The position numbers were made by a program, and so were the translations under genes. Shown here one piece after another: positions 51,035 through 54,212 of a DNA stretch of 54,212 bases. This DNA comes from Prevotellaceae bacterium (lineage in GTDB: Bacteria; Bacteroidota; Bacteroidia; Bacteroidales; Bacteroidaceae): positions 1 through 54,212 of the forward strand of contig QAML01000078.1 in assembly GCA_003150315.1 (NCBI GenBank), written 5' to 3'. Below the pieces are notes generated by a model that made no database searches, had not been told where the DNA came from, and saw only the letters and a list, made by a program, of their open reading frames with translations. Each line of letters begins with the position of its first letter. Position 1 is the stretch's first letter.

Positions 51035-52507
51035 GTGAAAGTATCTTATCTGATAAAAAGCCTGGCGGCATTGATTGCCGTAATGTGCATTACTATATCC
51101 TGCGACGATGAAACAGGAAGCATTGGCGGCAATGTCATGCCCGGACATGACGAAATGGAAATCACGCAAAATATTTACAGCGTGCTTTCGCGCTCGGTTA
51201 AAGCCGACAGTGTACTCGGCACAACCTCTACAAGTTATTTGGGAAAGATTACCGACCCGGAAACAAATGCTACTACTTCGTGCGATTTCCTTGGTCAATT
51301 CCACATTCTCGAGAATCTTTCGTTTCCTGAGCTTAAAACTTTGGTAATGGACCATGATACTATCGAGGCTGACTCGGTTGATATTCGTCTTTACGTTTCA
51401 AATTACTACGGAGACTCACTGAATTCGATGAAACTGGGAGTTTACGAGCTCGACACGGCAAACGTTATGAAGGAAAACATGATTTACTATTCCAATTTGG
51501 ACCCTTGGAAATACGTAAACAAAAAACCTTCCGCCATTCGCAAAGAATTTTCGTTTTCTGTCATAGACATGACGTTGAACGACAGTTTGCAAAATATTTA
51601 CTCCAGAAACAGAAACATCTGCATCAAGTTACCTAAGGATTACGGTACATTTCTGATGAAAAAATATTATAGCAATCCGTCCAATTTCGCAGATTCTTAC
51701 AGTTTCATCCATAATGTTTGCGCCGGTTTCTATTACAAGATTCTTTCTGGCAATGGTACGATGCTCAACATCGATGCTGCTTCGCTCAGTGTGTACTTCC
51801 GTTACAAACAGGAAGACTCCATTATAAGCGGTGTTCAGAGAATGGCAACCACAGAAGAGGTCTTGCAGAACACGAGAATAGAAAACAAGAACCTTGAAAG
51901 GCTTCTCGAGACTGAAAATGCCACTTATCTGAAAACTCCAGTGGGAATATACACGGAAGTAACGCTTCCAATAGACAGCATATATAATGACGAGCATATC
52001 AACGACACTATAAACAGTGCGAAAATCTCATTTACGAGAATCAACGACGATAAGCAGACAACATATAACCTGCCTATTCCGCAAACTTTGCTTATGGTGA
52101 AGACCGACGAGCTTTACGATTTCTTTGAAAACAGCAGAGTGGCAGACGCAATGACATCATACGTGGCATCTTTTACCGAAAAGGAGAACGCCTATACTTT
52201 CAACAACATCTCCTCTTTGGTTTCCAATCTCTATTCCACAAGGAAAGACGGTGCAGGTGTGAATGCTTCCGATTCAAAAGCCACAAAAGAGACCAAATAT
52301 GCCAAATGGGAAGCCGAACATCCCAATTGGAACAAAGTATTACTTGTTCCTGTTACCACTACTTATACCCAGCAGTCCATAGGTTACCAGACGCAAAATG
52401 TTCTCTCGCGTGTGCGCAATGACTTGTCGCTTTCCTCCACACGTCTTGCAGGAGGAAACAGCGGGGACATCAAGATTTCGGTAATCTACAGCCGTTTCAA
52501 GAAATAG
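51035..52507 (+). CDS. DUF4270-like lipoprotein, GTG start
   Basis: The 490-residue protein has a lipoprotein signal (LIKSLAALIAVMCITISC, lipobox ISC) and the features of Bacteroidota family DUF4270: the conserved opening SIGGNVMPGHDEMEI, then SRSVKADSVLGTTSTSYLGKITDPETN, beta-rich middle and SVIYSRFKK at the end. Function unknown; likely surface or periplasm. The start must be GTG at 51035 because no ATG gives the signal. It is 78 bases after the GT5-like gene and 32 before rfbA. Confidence 0.85.
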   Translation: MKVSYLIKSLAALIAVMCITISCDDETGSIGGNVMPGHDEMEITQNIYSVLSRSVKADSVLGTTSTSYLGKITDPETNATTSCDFLGQFHILENLSFPELKTLVMDHDTIEADSVDIRLYVSNYYGDSLNSMKLGVYELDTANVMKENMIYYSNLDPWKYVNKKPSAIRKEFSFSVIDMTLNDSLQNIYSRNRNICIKLPKDYGTFLMKKYYSNPSNFADSYSFIHNVCAGFYYKILSGNGTMLNIDAASLSVYFRYKQEDSIISGVQRMATTEEVLQNTRIENKNLERLLETENATYLKTPVGIYTEVTLPIDSIYNDEHINDTINSAKISFTRINDDKQTTYNLPIPQTLLMVKTDELYDFFENSRVADAMTSYVASFTEKENAYTFNNISSLVSNLYSTRKDGAGVNASDSKATKETKYAKWEAEHPNWNKVLLVPVTTTYTQQSIGYQTQNVLSRVRNDLSLSSTRLAGGNSGDIKISVIYSRFKK

Positions 52508-52539
52508 CAACATACTAACCCTGATTTACAAATACCATC

Positions 52540-53433
52540 ATGAAAGGCATAGTTCTCGCAGGAGGTTCGGGCACACGCCTCTACCCCATTACCAAAGGCG
52601 TGAGCAAACAGCTCATTCCCATTTTCGACAAACCAATGATATACTACCCTATTTCGGTATTAATGCTTGCCGGAATTAGGGACATTCTTATAATTTCCAC
52701 ACCCTACGACCTGCCGGGCTTTAAGCGTTTGCTGGGCAACGGAGGGGACTTCGGTGTGCATTTCGAGTATGCCGAGCAGCCTTCGCCCGACGGATTGGCG
52801 CAGGCATTTATTATCGGCGAAAAGTTTATTGGCAATGACAACGTTTGCCTTGTCCTCGGCGACAACATTTTCTACGGAAGCGGATTCACTGGCATGTTGC
52901 GCGAAAGCGTTAGCTATGTTGACAATCAGAATTGCGCCACAGTTTTCGGCTATCACGTTAACGATCCTGAACGATACGGTGTTGTCGAATTCGACAAGGA
53001 CGGGAATGCACTCAGCATAGAAGAAAAGCCGGCGCATCCCAAATCTAATTTCGCCGTAGTGGGACTTTATTTCTATCCCAACGATGTTGTGAAAATTGCC
53101 AAAAGCATTAAGCCCTCACCTCGTGGAGAATTGGAAATCACAACGGTCAATTACGTGTATCTTAAAGCACAACGATTGAAAGTTCAGCGTCTTGCCCGCG
53201 GTTTTGCATGGCTTGACACCGGCACACACGATTCTCTTTCAGAGGCTTCCACTTTCATTGAGGTAGTAGAGAAACGTGGCGGACTCAAGGTGGCATGTCT
53301 TGAAGACATAGCCTTTTCCAACGGCTGGATTGATGCTGACACACTGCGCAAAGTGGCTCAACCCATGAGCAAAAACGAATACGGCAAATATCTGCTGCGT
53401 CGTGCCGACGAGGCAGAGCAGAACAACGCATAA
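52540..53433 (+). CDS. rfbA: Glucose-1-phosphate thymidylyltransferase
   Basis: RfbA makes dTDP-glucose, the first step of dTDP-L-rhamnose synthesis. The 297-residue protein has [16 protein letters not shown] (nucleotide loop), [25 protein letters not shown] (metal-binding Asp), [19 protein letters not shown] and [13 protein letters not shown]. Length normal. It is followed 3 bases later by rfbC. Confidence 0.96.
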   Translation: MKGIVLAGGSGTRLYPITKGVSKQLIPIFDKPMIYYPISVLMLAGIRDILIISTPYDLPGFKRLLGNGGDFGVHFEYAEQPSPDGLAQAFIIGEKFIGNDNVCLVLGDNIFYGSGFTGMLRESVSYVDNQNCATVFGYHVNDPERYGVVEFDKDGNALSIEEKPAHPKSNFAVVGLYFYPNDVVKIAKSIKPSPRGELEITTVNYVYLKAQRLKVQRLARGFAWLDTGTHDSLSEASTFIEVVEKRGGLKVACLEDIAFSNGWIDADTLRKVAQPMSKNEYGKYLLRRADEAEQNNA

Positions 53434-53436
53434 AAC

Positions 53437-53988
53437 ATGAATGTTATAAAAACCGATATCGAAGGCGTGCTGATTTTGGAACCGAAAGTTTTCTATGACG
53501 CGCGCGGATATTTTTTTGAAAGTTACAACGAGAGGGATTTCAATGCCCTCGTGGGAAACGTAAATTTCATTCAGGACAACGAAAGTCGCTCGCAATACGG
53601 GGTGCTTCGCGGTCTGCATTTCCAAAAAGGCGAACATTCCCAAGCCAAGCTCGTGAGAGTTGTGCGTGGAACTGTTTATGATGTTGCCGTAGACCTTCGC
53701 AAAAGTTCTCCTACCTTTGGGAAATATGTCGGAGTGGAATTGTCCGAAGAAAACCACCGTCAGTTTTTCATTCCACGAGGCTTTGCCCACGGCTTTGCAG
53801 TGATGAGCGAAATTGCAGTATTCCAATATAAATGCGACAACCTCTATGCTCCCGAAAGCGAAGGAGCAATAATGTGGAACGATCCCGACCTAAACATAAA
53901 ATGGCCTGTGAAAGCCGACAAGATAATTCTTTCCGAAAAGGACAAACACCACCCTTTGCTCAAAGATTCCGATTACCTTTTCGACTAA
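53437..53988 (+). CDS. rfbC: dTDP-4-dehydrorhamnose 3,5-epimerase
   Basis: RfbC epimerises the keto sugar of dTDP-rhamnose synthesis at C3 and C5. The 183-residue cupin protein has FYDARGYFFESY, NESRSQYGVLRGLHFQ (catalytic His), KLVRVVRGTVYDVAVDLRKSS and FIPRGFAHGFAVMSE. The usual third and fourth genes (rfbB, rfbD) do not follow; instead a repeat element comes within 150 bases. They may lie beyond the window or elsewhere. Confidence 0.96.
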   Translation: MNVIKTDIEGVLILEPKVFYDARGYFFESYNERDFNALVGNVNFIQDNESRSQYGVLRGLHFQKGEHSQAKLVRVVRGTVYDVAVDLRKSSPTFGKYVGVELSEENHRQFFIPRGFAHGFAVMSEIAVFQYKCDNLYAPESEGAIMWNDPDLNIKWPVKADKIILSEKDKHHPLLKDSDYLFD

Positions 53989-54132
53989 AGCCGCAAAATA
54001 CAACCTTTACAGGACTGTCGTTTCCACAATCCGAATAAGTCCGCAACCTGTTAAATTGTATTTACATTGTGAGGCGGTAAATCCGACAAAACATACCGTA
54101 TAAAATCCCGCATTTGGGATGTTGAAAAAAAC

Positions 54133-54212
54133 ATAAGGCACTTCGTAAAAAATACAAGGCACTTATTTTAAAATACAAGCCATATATTTCAAAATATATG
54201 GCTTGTATTTTT
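54133..54212. repeat. 21-bp-period palindromic repeat element, copy 8 (cut by window edge)
   Basis: Modules at 54133 (ATAAGGCACTTCGT), 54154 (ACAAGGCACTTATTTT), 54175 (ACAAGCCATATATTTC) and 54196 (ATATGGCTTGTATTTTT, inverted). Modules 3 and 4 form the hairpin. The tail is lost at the window end. A small stem (ATCCC/GGGAT, 54105-54120) precedes it. Confidence 0.9.

Noticed and set aside
54105..54120. The small stem ATCCC/GGGAT as terminator of rfbC
   Set aside because: The stem is only 5 bp and has no direct T tract; it may be chance.
307..54212. A CRISPR array made of the 21-bp modules
   Set aside because: There are no unique spacers; modules abut each other, are mixed with inverted copies and occur at eight scattered sites without cas genes.
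307..54212. Simple Rho-independent terminators as full explanation of the repeats
   Set aside because: Several genes next to them already have separate terminators (pheS, the 3-keto cluster), and a hairpin alone would not need 21-bp direct spacing.

Overview
The window looks like chromosomal DNA of a Bacteroidota bacterium, most likely Bacteroidales and perhaps Prevotella-like. Three things point there. Genes lack Shine-Dalgarno sequences but often have a TAnnTTTG -7 element about 15-70 bases upstream of the start. Bacteroidota-type families are common (DUF4301, DUF4270, DUF4348, DUF5686-like, LytS/LytTR pairs, a type IX-like C-terminal sorting domain). Signal peptides often end just before Gln, and lipoproteins are frequent. 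The genus is an inference. No rRNA, tRNA, CRISPR array, insertion sequence or prophage was recognised.

Layout. 1-745 is non-coding with a repeat element and a terminator. 746-4783 (-) is a very large secreted protein. 5135-10848 (-) is a likely operon: GH127-like secreted enzyme, a DUF4301 nucleotidyltransferase-like protein, a NUDIX/ADP-ribosylglycohydrolase fusion and a WecA/TagO-like glycosyl-phosphate transferase. 11311-16180 (-) is a KDO operon, kdsA-kdsD-secreted PLD enzyme-hypothetical-carboxynorspermidine synthase-like. 16616-17224 (-) is riboflavin synthase. 17397-21989 (+) is a TolC/MacA/MacB-type efflux system followed by a LytS/LytTR two-component pair (22015-23827), a Rel-type (p)ppGpp synthetase with a degraded hydrolase site, and a DUF5686-like envelope protein. 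28294-29478 (-) is a sensor kinase and 29688-30842 (+) a secreted low-complexity protein. 30956-33131 (-) is an A/T-rich type II restriction-modification pair. 33562-36222 (-) is DUF4348 lipoprotein-murB-metallo-hydrolase, divergent from pheS. 37624-38844 (-) is a small membrane-stress-like operon (YtxH, holin/YqjE-like, two hypotheticals). 39095-40757 (+) has a SPOR lipoprotein and tatAC.

40904-47100 (+) is the most coherent accessory system: two Gfo/Idh/MocA oxidoreductases (one with a twin-arginine signal), three DUF1080 proteins and a secreted TIM-barrel isomerase-like protein. It matches the logic of the oxidative 3-keto-glycoside cleavage route known from gut Bacteroides, and it lies directly after tatAC, which would export its Tat-dependent member. 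Two tandem beta-helix proteins follow (47788-50021), then a short GT5-type glycogen synthase-like protein, a DUF4270 lipoprotein, rfbA and rfbC.

The most unusual signal is a family of eight intergenic elements at about 307, 4996, 11016, 16402, 33381, 37476, 47401 and 54133. Each is built from modules with a strict 21-bp period (two helical turns). The modules come in two flavours centred on AAGGCACTTATTTT and AAGCCATATATTTT and end in inverted copies, so the array folds into a hairpin. Most carry a related tail further out. They occur only at the edges of transcription units.
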